Notes: generated from the sequence alone by a model not told the origin. A stretch of DNA of 64,000 bases from Actinomycetes bacterium (GCA_029782145.1 JAKOVH010000030.1:248001-312000); one strand, 5' to 3'; counted from the stretch's first letter, positions 35,152-44,430 are shown. Numbers and translations: made by a program.

Positions 35152-36447
35152 ATGGACGCCGACGACCTCGTCCTCATCAGCGTCGATGACCACCTGATCG
35201 AGCCGCCCGACCTCTTCGTCAACCACCTGAGCGCCAGGTACCTCGACCAGGCGCCCAAGCTGGTGCGCAACGCCGAGGGCAACGACGTCTGGACGTTCGG
35301 CTCGGTCGTCATGGAGACCGCCGCGCTCAACGCCGTCGCCGGCCGGCCCAAGGAGGAGTACGGCCTCGAGCCCCAGAGCCTCGACGAGGTCCGCCCCGGT
35401 TGCTACGACGTCGACGAGCGGGTGAAGGACATGGACGCCGGCGGGGTGCTGGCGTCGATGAACTTCCCCTCGTTCCCGACGTTCACCGCCCGGGTGTTCC
35501 TGAGCGACGACCTCGACCTCTCCCTCGCCCTGGTGCGGGCCTACAACGACTTCCACATCGACGAGTGGTGCGGCGCCCACCCCGGCCGGTTCATCCCCAT
35601 GGCCGTCCCGGCCATCTGGGACCCCGAGCTGACCGCCGCCGAGGTCCGCCGCTGCGCCGAGAAGGGCTGTCACTCGCTGTCGTTCACCGAGAACCCGGCG
35701 GCACTGGGCTACCCCAGCTTCCACGACGAGCACTGGGACCCGGTGTGGAGGGCCTGCGTCGACACCGGCACGGTGCTGTCGATCCACCTCGGCTCGTCGG
35801 GCCGCCTGTCGGTCCCCGCCGTCGACTCGCCGCCCGACGTGATGATCACGCTGCAGCCCATGAACATCCAGTCGGCCGCCGCCGACCTGCTGTGGTCGCG
35901 GGTGCTCAAGTCCTACCCGGAGCTGCGGGTGGCGCTCTCCGAGGGGGGCACCGGCTGGATCCCCTACTTCCTCGACCGCGTCGACCGCACCTTCGAGATG
36001 CACCGGGCCTGGACCCTCCAGGACTTCGGCGGCCGCCTCCCCAGCGAGGTGTTCCGGGAGCACTTCCTCACGTGCTTCATCAGCGACCCGGTGGGCATCG
36101 AGCTCCGCGAGAAGATCGGCGTCGACAACATCGCGTGGGAGGCCGACTACCCCCACAGCGACTCGATGTGGCCGACCGCGCCCGAGGAGCTGATGGCGGT
36201 CTTCGAGGCCAACGCCGTTCCCGACGACCACATCCGCAGGATCACCCACGAGAACGCCATGCGCTGGTACTCGTTCGACCCCTTCGCCCACGTGCCGAAG
36301 GAGCAGGCCACCGTCGGCGCGCTGCGCCGGCGGGCGGCGGGCCACGACGTGTCGATCACGCCGCTCAGCACGCGGGTGCGCACACCCGACGAGAAGCTCG
36401 AGGGCTTCCGACGGCGGGCCGAGGCCGCCGTGGCGGCCGGGCGCTGA
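35152..36447 (+). CDS. Amidohydrolase family 2 (PF04909-like) protein, paralogue 2
   Basis: A 431-residue relative of the protein encoded at 13.7 kb. The first metal motif reads ISVDDHLIEPPDLF, again with one His in place of HxH. Further signature parts are FIPMAVPAIWDPELTAAEVRRCAEKGCHSLSF, VLSIHLGSSG and IAWEADYPHSDSMWP with the conserved Asp and His. It would hydrolyse or decarboxylate a ring-derived acid; no activity can be assigned. It leads a six-gene operon. GGGGGAAG precedes the ATG. Confidence 0.86.
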   Translation: MDADDLVLISVDDHLIEPPDLFVNHLSARYLDQAPKLVRNAEGNDVWTFGSVVMETAALNAVAGRPKEEYGLEPQSLDEVRPGCYDVDERVKDMDAGGVLASMNFPSFPTFTARVFLSDDLDLSLALVRAYNDFHIDEWCGAHPGRFIPMAVPAIWDPELTAAEVRRCAEKGCHSLSFTENPAALGYPSFHDEHWDPVWRACVDTGTVLSIHLGSSGRLSVPAVDSPPDVMITLQPMNIQSAAADLLWSRVLKSYPELRVALSEGGTGWIPYFLDRVDRTFEMHRAWTLQDFGGRLPSEVFREHFLTCFISDPVGIELREKIGVDNIAWEADYPHSDSMWPTAPEELMAVFEANAVPDDHIRRITHENAMRWYSFDPFAHVPKEQATVGALRRRAAGHDVSITPLSTRVRTPDEKLEGFRRRAEAAVAAGR

Positions 36448-36491
36448 CCGGCGCGCCCGAGGCACCCCGAACGACCACGAAGGGACGACAG

Positions 36492-37844
36492 ATGGCTGGA
36501 TCACCGCGGCAGATGACGCTGGTCGGCTTCATGCAGGCGGGGAACGCCACCGTGTACGCCGGCTCGTGGCGCTACCCGGGCACCGAGCTCGGCTTCCTCG
36601 ACGCCAGCTACTACAAGAAGCTGGGGCGCACCCTCGAAGAGGGCTGCTTCGACATGATGTTCTTCGACGACCGCCTGGCCATGCCGGGCATCTACGGCGG
36701 GTCGGTGGCCGAGGCGGTGCGCACCGGCGCCCGGCCGGTGAAGCTCGACCTCGGCTCCATCCTCGGGCTGGTGGCGGGCGCCACCGACCACCTCGGCCTG
36801 GGCGCCACGTTCTCCACGACCTACTACCAGCCGTTCCACATCGCCCGCACCTTCGGCACCCTCGACCACATCTCCGGGGGCCGGGCCGCGTGGAACGTGG
36901 TCACCTCGGTCAACGACAGCGAGGCCCAGAACTTCGGCGTCGACCAGATCCTCGCCCACGACGAGCGCTACGACCGCGCCGACGAGTTCATGGAGGCCGT
37001 CACCTTGCTGTGGGACAGCTGGGACGACGACGCCCTGGTGCTCGACCGGGCCGCCGGGTACTTCGCCGACCCCGACAAGGTCCACCAGCTCGACTTCGAG
37101 GGGAAGTGGTTCCGCACCAAGGGCCCGCTCACCGTGCCCCGCTCGCCCCAGGGCCGGCCGGTGTTCCTCCAGGCCGGCTCGTCGGGCCGGGGCCGGGAGT
37201 TCGCGGCCAAGTGGGCCGAGCTGATCTTCATGGGCGACCCCGACATCGACGTGGCCCGGGCCCACTACGCCGACCAGAAGGCCAAGGTCGGCGCCGCCGG
37301 GCGCGACCCGGGCCAGGTCAAGATGGCGCCGATGGTCTACACGGTGGTGGGGGAGTCGGCGGCGCACGCCCAGGAGCGCGAGCAGATGTTCCTGCACGAC
37401 TTCGTCGACCCCATGGCCACCCTCACGCTGCTGTCGGAGCTGATGAACCACGACTTCTCGGGCATGGCGCTCGACACCGTCATCACCGACGACGTGATCG
37501 AGAACGTCCAGGGCATCCGGGGTCTCACCAAGAACCTGCGCGACCACATCGGCGGCGACGTCACCCTCGCCGACCTGGCCGGCCACCGGGCCACCTTGCT
37601 GCAGGGCCCCCGCTTCGTCGGCACCGCCACCGACATCGCCGACCAGATGGAGGAGTGGGTCGACACCGACGCCTGCGACGGCTTCGTGATCGCCGCCACC
37701 CACACGCCCGGCGCCTACGAGGACGTCGTGCGCTTCGTGGTGCCCGAGCTGCAGCGCCGGGGCCGCTTCCGTGACCGCTACACCGGCGCCACCCTCCGCG
37801 AGAACCTGGGCCTGGAACGGCCCGAGTCGCAGTTCCGTGGGTGA
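36492..37844 (+). CDS. FMN-dependent monooxygenase, NtaA/SnaA/DszA family
   Basis: A 450-residue LLM-superfamily monooxygenase of the long NtaA/SnaA/DszA type. The signature segments are GCFDMMFFDDRLAMP, LGLGATFSTTYYQPFHIARTFGTLDHISGGRAAWNVVTS, FGVDQILAHDERYDRADEFMEAV and PVFLQAGSSGRGREFAAKWAE. Enzymes of this group use FMNH2 from a partner reductase to open or cleave C-S, C-N or ring bonds. No dedicated flavin reductase lies next to it. It overlaps the CoA-transferase gene by eight bases. The ATG at 36492 has a weak Shine-Dalgarno (AGGGACGAC). Confidence 0.9.
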   Translation: MAGSPRQMTLVGFMQAGNATVYAGSWRYPGTELGFLDASYYKKLGRTLEEGCFDMMFFDDRLAMPGIYGGSVAEAVRTGARPVKLDLGSILGLVAGATDHLGLGATFSTTYYQPFHIARTFGTLDHISGGRAAWNVVTSVNDSEAQNFGVDQILAHDERYDRADEFMEAVTLLWDSWDDDALVLDRAAGYFADPDKVHQLDFEGKWFRTKGPLTVPRSPQGRPVFLQAGSSGRGREFAAKWAELIFMGDPDIDVARAHYADQKAKVGAAGRDPGQVKMAPMVYTVVGESAAHAQEREQMFLHDFVDPMATLTLLSELMNHDFSGMALDTVITDDVIENVQGIRGLTKNLRDHIGGDVTLADLAGHRATLLQGPRFVGTATDIADQMEEWVDTDACDGFVIAATHTPGAYEDVVRFVVPELQRRGRFRDRYTGATLRENLGLERPESQFRG

Positions 37845-39039
37845 GGCTCGCCTGCCGCTGGAGGGCCTGCGGGTCGTCGACGCCGCCACCCTGGCGGCCG
37901 GCCCCATGGCGGCCACCATCCTCGGGGAGTTCGGCGCCGACGTCGTCAAGGTCGAGCAGCCCGGCGGCGGCGACCCGATGCGCACCTGGGGGAGCCGCAA
38001 GGACGGCATCGGCCTGTTCTGGAAGAGCCTCAGCCGCAACAAGCGCTGCATCACGTGCGACCTGCGCCAGGCCGAGGGCCAGGAGCTGTTCGACCGGCTG
38101 CTCGCCGTCACCGACGTGCTCATCGTCGGGAACCGGCCGAGCGCCCTCGAGCGGTGGGGCATCGACTACGAGTCGGTGCACGCCCGCCACCCGCGCCTGG
38201 TGTACGTGCACATCACCGGCTACGGCCGGGGCGGGCCCAACTTCGACCGGCCCGGCTACGGCACCCTGGCCGAGGCCATGAGCGGCTTCGCCCAGGTGGT
38301 GGGCGAGCCGGACGGCCCGCCCACCCTGCCGCCGTTCATGCTGGCCGACGGCGTGGCCGCCCAGGCCGCGGCGTGGTCGTCGATGATGGCGCTGTACCAC
38401 CGAGACCTCCACGGCGCCGACGGCCAGCTCGTCGACATCAACCTCATCGAGCCGCTGGCCCGGCTCATCGAGACGTCGCCGCTGACCTTCGACCAGCTCG
38501 GGGTCGTGCCGGGCCGGGTCGGCAACGCCCTGCCGGCCAGCGCCCCCCGCAACGCCTACCGCACCGCCGACGGCCGGTGGATGGCGATCTCCAGCGCCTC
38601 GCCCACCATCGCCGTGCGGGTGTTCCGGGCCATCGGGCGCGACGACCTCGCCGACGACCCCGACTACGTCGACCCGATCCGACGCCAGGAGCGCTTCGCC
38701 GAGGTCGACGCCCTGGTGGGCGACTGGGTGGCCGAGCGCACCCTCGACGAGGTGATGAAGGTGCTCCTCGACGCCGAGGTGGCGGCTGCACCGATCTACG
38801 ACGCCGAGCAGCTCCTGGCCGACGAGCACCTCGCGGCCCGGGGCACGTTCCGCCGGGTCGACGACCCCGACCTCGGCCCCGTGCGGGTGCAGTCCCCGGT
38901 GGTGCAGATGAGCGACACGCCGGGCCGCGTCGACCACCTGGGCCGGGGCCTCGGGGCCGACAACGACGCCGTCTACGGTGAGCTGCTCGGCCTCGGGCCC
39001 GAGCGCCTGGCCGAGCTGCGCGAGCACCGAGTCATCTGA
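37837..39039 (+). CDS. Class III (CaiB/BaiF) CoA-transferase
   Basis: A 400-residue family III CoA-transferase. LPLEGLRVVDAATLAAGPMAATILGEFGADVVKVEQPGGGDPMRTWG is the typical N-terminus, followed by NKRCITCDLRQAEGQELFDRL, YVHITGYGRGGPNFDRPGYGTLAEAMSGF and a mixed C-terminal domain. It would move CoA between two carboxylic acids, saving ATP during activation. The GTG at 37837 overlaps the upstream gene by eight bases; an in-frame ATG at 37771 is less likely because it lies within that gene. The lyase gene follows after 51 nt, which suggests this enzyme makes the lyase's CoA substrate. Confidence 0.87.
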   Translation: MGEARLPLEGLRVVDAATLAAGPMAATILGEFGADVVKVEQPGGGDPMRTWGSRKDGIGLFWKSLSRNKRCITCDLRQAEGQELFDRLLAVTDVLIVGNRPSALERWGIDYESVHARHPRLVYVHITGYGRGGPNFDRPGYGTLAEAMSGFAQVVGEPDGPPTLPPFMLADGVAAQAAAWSSMMALYHRDLHGADGQLVDINLIEPLARLIETSPLTFDQLGVVPGRVGNALPASAPRNAYRTADGRWMAISSASPTIAVRVFRAIGRDDLADDPDYVDPIRRQERFAEVDALVGDWVAERTLDEVMKVLLDAEVAAAPIYDAEQLLADEHLAARGTFRRVDDPDLGPVRVQSPVVQMSDTPGRVDHLGRGLGADNDAVYGELLGLGPERLAELREHRVI

Positions 39040-39090
39040 CGCCGGGCGCCGGCAGCACGCCCGCCCGCCCACCGAGCCACGGAGGCGACG

Positions 39091-40014
39091 TTGCACCAAC
39101 CCCGAGCCCGCCGATCGGAGCTGGCGACACCGGCCAGCAGCGAGAAGATGTGCGCCAAGGCGCCGTCGTCCGGCGCCGACCTGGTGTTCCTCGACCTCGA
39201 GGACGCCTGTGCCCCGGTGGCCAAGGTGGGGGCGCGGGCCATCGCCGTGGCCGCCCTCACCGGGCAGGACTGGGGCCGCACGCTGCGGGCGGTGCGGGTG
39301 AACGGCCTGGAGACCCCGTGGTGCTACGGCGACGTCGTGGAGATCGTCACCGGGGCCCGGGAGGCGCTCGACGTCATCATCGTGCCCAAGGCCCGCACCG
39401 CCCGCGACGTGTGGTGGTTCGACGTGCTGCTCACCCAGCTCGAGGCCGACCTCGGGCTGACCAAGCGCATCGCCCTCGAGGTGCTCATCGAGGAGGCCGA
39501 GGGCCTGGCCAACGCGGCCGAGATCGCCCGGGCCAGCGACCGCCTGGAGGCCATCATCTTCGGCGCCGGCGACCTGTCGGCGTCGCTCAAGGCCCGCGTC
39601 GACGGCAACTTCGATCCGGTGGGCGACTACCCCGGCGACTTCTGGCACTTCGCCCGGGTGCAGGTGCTGGCTGCGGCGCGCGCCGCGGGCATCGACGCCA
39701 TCGACGCCCCGTTCCCCGCCTACCAGGACCCCGACGGCTACCGGCGCTCGGCCGTGCACGCCAGCCTGCTCGGCTACGACGGCAAGTGGGCCATCCACCC
39801 GAGCCAGGTCCCGATCGCCCACGAGGTGTTCTCGCCCACCGACGAGGAGGTGGCCGATGCCGAGGAGTCGATCCGCATCTACCGGGCCTCGGAGGCCGAC
39901 GGCGTAGGGGCCATCGGGCGAGAGGGCAAGCTCGTCGACGCCGCCCACATGCGCCTGGCCGAGAACACGCTGTACAAGGCGGCGCTGGCCCGCGCCGAGC
40001 AGGCCGGCGCCTGA
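39091..40014 (+). CDS. CitE/HpcH-family CoA-ester lyase
   Basis: A 307-residue TIM-barrel lyase. DLVFLDLEDACAPVAK is the typical opening, the metal-binding Glu is in LIEEAEGL and the Asp in FGAGDLSAS. The C-terminus holds GYDGKWAIHPSQVPIAHEVFSPT, which is standard for malyl-CoA, citramalyl-CoA and hydroxymethylglutaryl-like lyases. It would split a 3-hydroxyacyl-CoA with a free carboxylate into two smaller pieces, or run in reverse. The start is a TTG, chosen because GGAGG at 39081-39085 lies five bases before it and no closer ATG exists. The real substrate is unknown. Confidence 0.85.
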   Translation: MHQPRARRSELATPASSEKMCAKAPSSGADLVFLDLEDACAPVAKVGARAIAVAALTGQDWGRTLRAVRVNGLETPWCYGDVVEIVTGAREALDVIIVPKARTARDVWWFDVLLTQLEADLGLTKRIALEVLIEEAEGLANAAEIARASDRLEAIIFGAGDLSASLKARVDGNFDPVGDYPGDFWHFARVQVLAAARAAGIDAIDAPFPAYQDPDGYRRSAVHASLLGYDGKWAIHPSQVPIAHEVFSPTDEEVADAEESIRIYRASEADGVGAIGREGKLVDAAHMRLAENTLYKAALARAEQAGA

Positions 40015-40040
40015 CGGGCGAGGGAGGAGAGGGATCGGCG

Positions 40041-41096
40041 ATGGGTGAGCAGGGGAGCGACCGGCGCTACCGGGTGGTGCAGTGGGCCACCGGCAACATC
40101 GGCACCAAGGCGCTGCGCGAGGTCATCGAGCACCCGCGGATGGAGCTGGTGGGGCTCCACGTGAGCTCGCCGGCCAAGGTCGGCCTCGACGCCGGCGAGC
40201 TGGCGGGGCTCGGGCGCTCGGTCGGCGTGAGGGCCACCGGCGACCTCGCCGACGTGGTGGCCCTGGCCCCGGACTGCGTGCTCTACATGCGCCAGGGCTG
40301 CGACCTCGACGAGGTGTGCGCCCTGCTGGAGGCCGGGGTGAACGTCGTGACGACCCGCGGCGAGTTCCACCACCCCGGCTCCATGGACCCGGCGGCGCGG
40401 CAGCGGGTCGAGGACGCCTGCGCCCGCGGCGGCGCCTCGCTCCACAGCACCGGCAGCAGCCCGGGCTTCATCACCGAGGCGGTGCCCCTGGTGCTCACGT
40501 CGATCCAGCGCCGCCTCGACCACCTGGTCATCGACGAGTTCGCCGACCTGTCGAAGCGCCCCTCGCCCGACCTGCTGTTCAACGTCATGGGCTACGGCAA
40601 GGCGCCGGCGGCCTTCGACGAGCGGCGATGGGCCCACGGGGCCGACGCGTTCGGGCCGTCGCTGCGGGCCACCGCCGAGGCCATCGGCCTGCCCCTCGAC
40701 GCCGTGGAGGCGTCCGGCGCCGTCGCGGTCGCCCGGGCCGACGTCGAGATCGCGGCCGGCACCATCGCCGCCGGCACCGTGGCCGCCCAGCGCATGGTCG
40801 TCACCGGGCTGCGCGCCGGCGAGCCGCTGCTGACGTTCCGGGCCAACTGGTACTGCACCACCGACATCGACGCCGACTGGGACCTCGGCGCCACCGGCTG
40901 GCGCATCGTGGTCGAGGGCGACGCCCCGCTCCACGTGGAGATGCGCTTCCCGATCCCGCTCGAGCGGATGGCCGAGACCACCCCCGGCTACACCGCCAAC
41001 CGGGCGGTCAACGCCGTGCCGTTCGTGTGCGAGGCTGCGCCGGGCATCCGGACCACCGCCGAGCTGCCGCAGGTGATCTCGGTGCTGGGCCGCTGA
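40041..41096 (+). CDS. DapB-N-like NAD(P)-dependent dehydrogenase
   Basis: A 351-residue protein with an N-terminal Rossmann domain (YRVVQWATGNIGTKALREVIEHPRMELVGLHV) similar to dihydrodipicolinate reductase N-domains and 2,4-diaminopentanoate dehydrogenase. The central HSTGSSPGFITEAVPLVLTS matches the second half of this group. Actinobacterial members are common in lipid and steroid gene neighbourhoods with unassigned roles. It may reduce or oxidise a keto or amino compound. AGGGAGGAGAGGG precedes the ATG. It lies between the CitE-like lyase and the DUF35-thiolase fusion. Confidence 0.82.
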   Translation: MGEQGSDRRYRVVQWATGNIGTKALREVIEHPRMELVGLHVSSPAKVGLDAGELAGLGRSVGVRATGDLADVVALAPDCVLYMRQGCDLDEVCALLEAGVNVVTTRGEFHHPGSMDPAARQRVEDACARGGASLHSTGSSPGFITEAVPLVLTSIQRRLDHLVIDEFADLSKRPSPDLLFNVMGYGKAPAAFDERRWAHGADAFGPSLRATAEAIGLPLDAVEASGAVAVARADVEIAAGTIAAGTVAAQRMVVTGLRAGEPLLTFRANWYCTTDIDADWDLGATGWRIVVEGDAPLHVEMRFPIPLERMAETTPGYTANRAVNAVPFVCEAAPGIRTTAELPQVISVLGR

Positions 41097-41139
41097 CGAC
41101 CACCGTGCCACCGAGGCCCGACCCAGGAGACGAACCCTG

Positions 41140-42774
41140 ATGCGACCGCTGCCCGAGCTGACCCCCTGGAACGCGTGGTTCTGGACCTCGGGGGCCGACG
41201 GCACGCTGCGCATCCAGGGCTGCGACGACTGCGGCGCCCTGGTGCACCCGCCGCTGCCCGTGTGCCCCACGTGCAAGAGCTCGAACCACCAGCCGAGGGC
41301 GGTGTCGGGGCGGGCCACCGTGGTGGGGTTCACCGTCAACGCCCATCAGTGGCACCCCGCCTTCACGCCGCCCTACGTCATCGCCGTGGTCGCCCTCGAC
41401 GAGTCACCCGACGTGCGCCTCACCACCAACATCGTGGGGTGCGAGCCCGACGAGGTGCACGTGGGCCAGCAGGTGGCGGTGCGCTTCGAGCAGCACGACG
41501 ACGTGTGGCTGCCGCTGTTCGAGCCCACCGGTGGCACCACCGACGCCGGCCTCGTCGGCGAGCCGCCCCGTTTCGCCACCCGGCCACCGGCGAGCCCGGA
41601 GCGGTTCGAGCACGAGTCGGTGCTGTCGGGCGTCGGCCGCTCGCGCATCGGTCGCCGGCTCATGGTCGACCCGCTCTCGCTCACCGTCGAGGCGTGCCTG
41701 GCCGCGGTGGCCGACGCCGGGCTCACCCTCGCCGACATCGACGGGCTGTCGACCTACCCCGGCTACGCCGGCATGGGCATGAGCGAGGGCGGCGTGACCG
41801 CGGTGGAGGAGGCGCTGCGCATCCACCCCACCTTCATCAACGGCGGCATGGACCTGCCCGGGCAGGCCGGCTCGATCGTGGCCGCCATGCACGCGGTGGC
41901 CAACGGGCTGTGCCGCCACGTGCTGTGCTTCCGCACCGTCTGGGAGTCGACCTACGCCGCCCTCGGCCTGGCCGCCAACGCCGGTGGGGGCAAGCGGGTG
42001 CCCGGCGGGCAGCAGTGGACGATGCCCTACGGCGCCATGTCGGCGGCCAACTGGATCGGCGTGAACGCCACGCAGTACCTGCACCGCTACGGCGCCACCC
42101 GCGAGGAGGTGCTGGCGCCCATCGCCCTCAACGGCCGGGCCAACGCGGCGCGCAACCCGGCCGCGATCTACCGCGAGCCCATGACCATGGACGACTACCT
42201 GTCGGCCCGACCCATCACCACTCCCTTCGGGCTCTACGACTGCGACGTGCCGTGCGACGGCGCGGTGGCGGTGGTGGTGTCCGACGTGTCCGTGGCGGGC
42301 GACCTGCCCAAGCCGGCGATCCGCATCGAGGCGGTCGGCAGCCAGATCCAGGAGCGGGTGTCGTGGGACCAGGGCACCCTCACCCACGAGCCACAGGTGC
42401 TCGGTCAGGCCGCCCACGTCTGGACCCGCACCGACCTGCGCCACGCCGACGTCGACCTCGCCCTCGTCTACGACGGGTTCAGCTTCAACGCCGTGTCGTG
42501 GCTCGAGGGGCTCGGCTTCTGCGGCTTCGGCGAGGCCAAGGACTGGCTCGACGGCGGCCGCCGCATCGCCCTCGACGGCGAGCTGCCGGTGAACACCCAC
42601 GGCGGCCAGCTCTCCGAAGGGCGCCTGCACGGCTACGGGTTCGTGCACGAGGCGATGGTCCAGCTCCGCCACGAGGCGGGGGAACGGCAGGTGCCCGGCG
42701 CCCGCACCGCCATCGTCACCAGCGGCGGAGGCACCCCCGGAGGTGTGCTCCTGCTGCAGCGCCACGGGGCCTGA
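41140..42774 (+). CDS. DUF35-thiolase natural fusion protein
   Basis: A 544-residue protein joining two functions. Residues about 1-135 are a DUF35 zinc-ribbon/OB-fold domain (CDDCGALVHPPLPVCPTC; GRATVVGFTVNAHQW; PYVIAVVALDESPDVRLTTNIVG). After a Pro-rich linker at about 140-160, residues 163-544 are an Ltp2-like thiolase with the same landmarks as the protein at 26.6 kb (DCDVPCDGAVAVVVS; YDGFSFNAVSWLEGLGFC; NTHGGQLSEGRLHGYGFVHEAM). It would carry out retro-aldol or thiolytic cleavage without a separate partner. It ends the six-gene operon begun at 35.15 kb. Confidence 0.87.
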   Translation: MRPLPELTPWNAWFWTSGADGTLRIQGCDDCGALVHPPLPVCPTCKSSNHQPRAVSGRATVVGFTVNAHQWHPAFTPPYVIAVVALDESPDVRLTTNIVGCEPDEVHVGQQVAVRFEQHDDVWLPLFEPTGGTTDAGLVGEPPRFATRPPASPERFEHESVLSGVGRSRIGRRLMVDPLSLTVEACLAAVADAGLTLADIDGLSTYPGYAGMGMSEGGVTAVEEALRIHPTFINGGMDLPGQAGSIVAAMHAVANGLCRHVLCFRTVWESTYAALGLAANAGGGKRVPGGQQWTMPYGAMSAANWIGVNATQYLHRYGATREEVLAPIALNGRANAARNPAAIYREPMTMDDYLSARPITTPFGLYDCDVPCDGAVAVVVSDVSVAGDLPKPAIRIEAVGSQIQERVSWDQGTLTHEPQVLGQAAHVWTRTDLRHADVDLALVYDGFSFNAVSWLEGLGFCGFGEAKDWLDGGRRIALDGELPVNTHGGQLSEGRLHGYGFVHEAMVQLRHEAGERQVPGARTAIVTSGGGTPGGVLLLQRHGA

Positions 42775-42805
42775 CCGCCCGGCTCGGCGCCCTTGCGCCG
42801 GTCGT

Positions 42806-42820
42806 CTGACGGATCGTCAG
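42806..42820. promoter_or_regulatory. Operator-like perfect palindrome before the ligase-SDR-TetR module
   Basis: CTGACGGATCGTCAG has perfect 6-bp arms and a GAT spacer. It lies five bases before the -10 TAGTGT (42826-42831). Its sequence differs from the other palindrome family, and the third gene downstream encodes a TetR regulator that may bind it. Confidence 0.6.
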
Positions 42821-42825
42821 ATTGC

Positions 42826-42831
42826 TAGTGT
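42826..42831 (+). promoter_or_regulatory. -10 hexamer TAGTGT of a leaderless transcript
   Basis: TAGTGT ends seven bases before the ATG at 42839. No ribosome-binding sequence is present. Confidence 0.5.
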
Positions 42832-42838
42832 CGCCGGC

Positions 42839-44356
42839 ATGCCCGTGCCCGAGACGCCCATCACCGGCGACTTCGGCACCCTCTGCGAGCTGTTCGACGC
42901 CGTGGTCGAGGTGGCCGGCGACGTCGAGGCCTTCGTCGACGGCGAGCGGCGGTTGACCTTCGCCGAGTGGGGTCGCGCCGCCGACGGCGTGGCCACCCGG
43001 CTGGCCGGCATGGGCGTGGGTCCCGGCGACGTGGTCGGCATCCGGCTCCCCTCGTCGATCGACTACGCCATCGCCTACCAGGCCGCACTGCGCCTCGGCG
43101 CCGTCACGAGCGGCATGAACCCCCGCCTCGGCGTGGCCGAGACCGCTCACATCCTCGACAAGAGCGGGGCCGGCGTCGTGGTGAGCGACGACGACCTCGA
43201 CGGCGTCACCCGCCTCACCACCGCCGAGCTCACCGAGGCCACCGCCGACGCACCGTTCACCGCGCGGCCCCCGATGGCCGACACCGACCCCGTCGCCATC
43301 GTCTGGACGAGCGGCACCACCGGCAAGCCCAAGGGGGCGGTGTTCGACCACGCCTGCATGCGGGCCATGGCGCGCGCCGCGTGGCCGCTGTCGCAGGTCG
43401 GCGACCGGCGCATCTCGCCGCTGCCCTTCGCCCACGTCGGCTACATGACGCGGGTGTGGGACGAGCTGGTGCACGTCATCACCACCGTCATCACGCCGAG
43501 CCCGTGGACGGCCGCCGACGCCCTGCGCCTCATCGGCACCGAACGGGTCACCGTCGGCCAGGGCGTGCCCGCCCAGTGGCAGATGATCCTGGCCCACCCC
43601 GACCTGGCCACCACCGACACGTCGTCGCTGCGCGTCGTCAGCACCGGAGCGGCCCGCGTGCCGCCCGAGCTGGTGGCGGCCATGCGCGACGCCTTCGGGT
43701 GCCCGGTCGTCGTGCGCTACACGAGCACCGAGGCCTGCGTGTCCACCGGCACCGCCCTCGACGACCCCGACGACGTGGTGGCCAACACCGTCGGCACCCC
43801 CGGCCCCGGCGTCGAGATGGAGCTGAGAGCCGACGAGGGGCGCGGGCCGGTGGTCCCCGTGGGCGAGGTCGGCACCGTCTGCCTGCGGAGCCGGGCGATG
43901 ATGCGCGGCTACTGGCGCGAGCCCGAGCTCACCGCCGCGGCCATCGACGCCGAGGGGTGGCTGCTCACCGGCGACCTCGGCCACCTCGACGAGCGGGGCG
44001 ACCTGCACCTCGCCGGGCGCAGCACAGAGATGTACATCCGGGGCGGCTACAACGTCTACCCCGTCGAGATCGAGAACTGCCTGGGCGGCCACGACAAGGT
44101 CGACCGGGTGGCCGTGGTCGGCACGGCGGCCCCCGTGCTCGGGGAGATCGGGGTGGCCTTCGTGGTGCCCGCACCCGGCGCCGAGCCGCCCACGCTCGAG
44201 GAGCTGCGGGCCTGGTGCCGGGCCCGCCTGGCCGACTACAAGGCGCCGGACTGCCTGGTGCTCGTCGACGAGCTGCCGCTCACCGCCATGTCCAAGATCG
44301 ACAAGCGTGCCCTGGCCCCGGCGGCAGCCGAGGCCGAGAAGGCCTGGGAACGCTGA
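42839..44356 (+). CDS. AMP-dependent acyl-CoA synthetase/ligase
   Basis: A 505-residue ANL-family ligase. The nucleotide loop is IVWTSGTTGKPKGAVFDH, the A5 region YTSTEAC, the hinge GWLLTGDLGHLDERGDLHLAGRSTEMYIRGGYNVYPVEIE and the catalytic Lys is in LPLTAMSKIDKRAL. Motif A5 lacks the common 'YGxTE'. It would activate a carboxylate and probably heads a three-gene unit with an SDR and a TetR regulator. The ATG at 42839 fits a leaderless message; an in-frame upstream start at 42743 lies inside the previous gene. Confidence 0.87.
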   Translation: MPVPETPITGDFGTLCELFDAVVEVAGDVEAFVDGERRLTFAEWGRAADGVATRLAGMGVGPGDVVGIRLPSSIDYAIAYQAALRLGAVTSGMNPRLGVAETAHILDKSGAGVVVSDDDLDGVTRLTTAELTEATADAPFTARPPMADTDPVAIVWTSGTTGKPKGAVFDHACMRAMARAAWPLSQVGDRRISPLPFAHVGYMTRVWDELVHVITTVITPSPWTAADALRLIGTERVTVGQGVPAQWQMILAHPDLATTDTSSLRVVSTGAARVPPELVAAMRDAFGCPVVVRYTSTEACVSTGTALDDPDDVVANTVGTPGPGVEMELRADEGRGPVVPVGEVGTVCLRSRAMMRGYWREPELTAAAIDAEGWLLTGDLGHLDERGDLHLAGRSTEMYIRGGYNVYPVEIENCLGGHDKVDRVAVVGTAAPVLGEIGVAFVVPAPGAEPPTLEELRAWCRARLADYKAPDCLVLVDELPLTAMSKIDKRALAPAAAEAEKAWER

Positions 44357-44430
44357 GCCGACCAACGATCGGTCGCCCTGCATGGAGCGGCCACCGACGA
44401 ACGACCGACCAACGAGGAGACACGACACCG

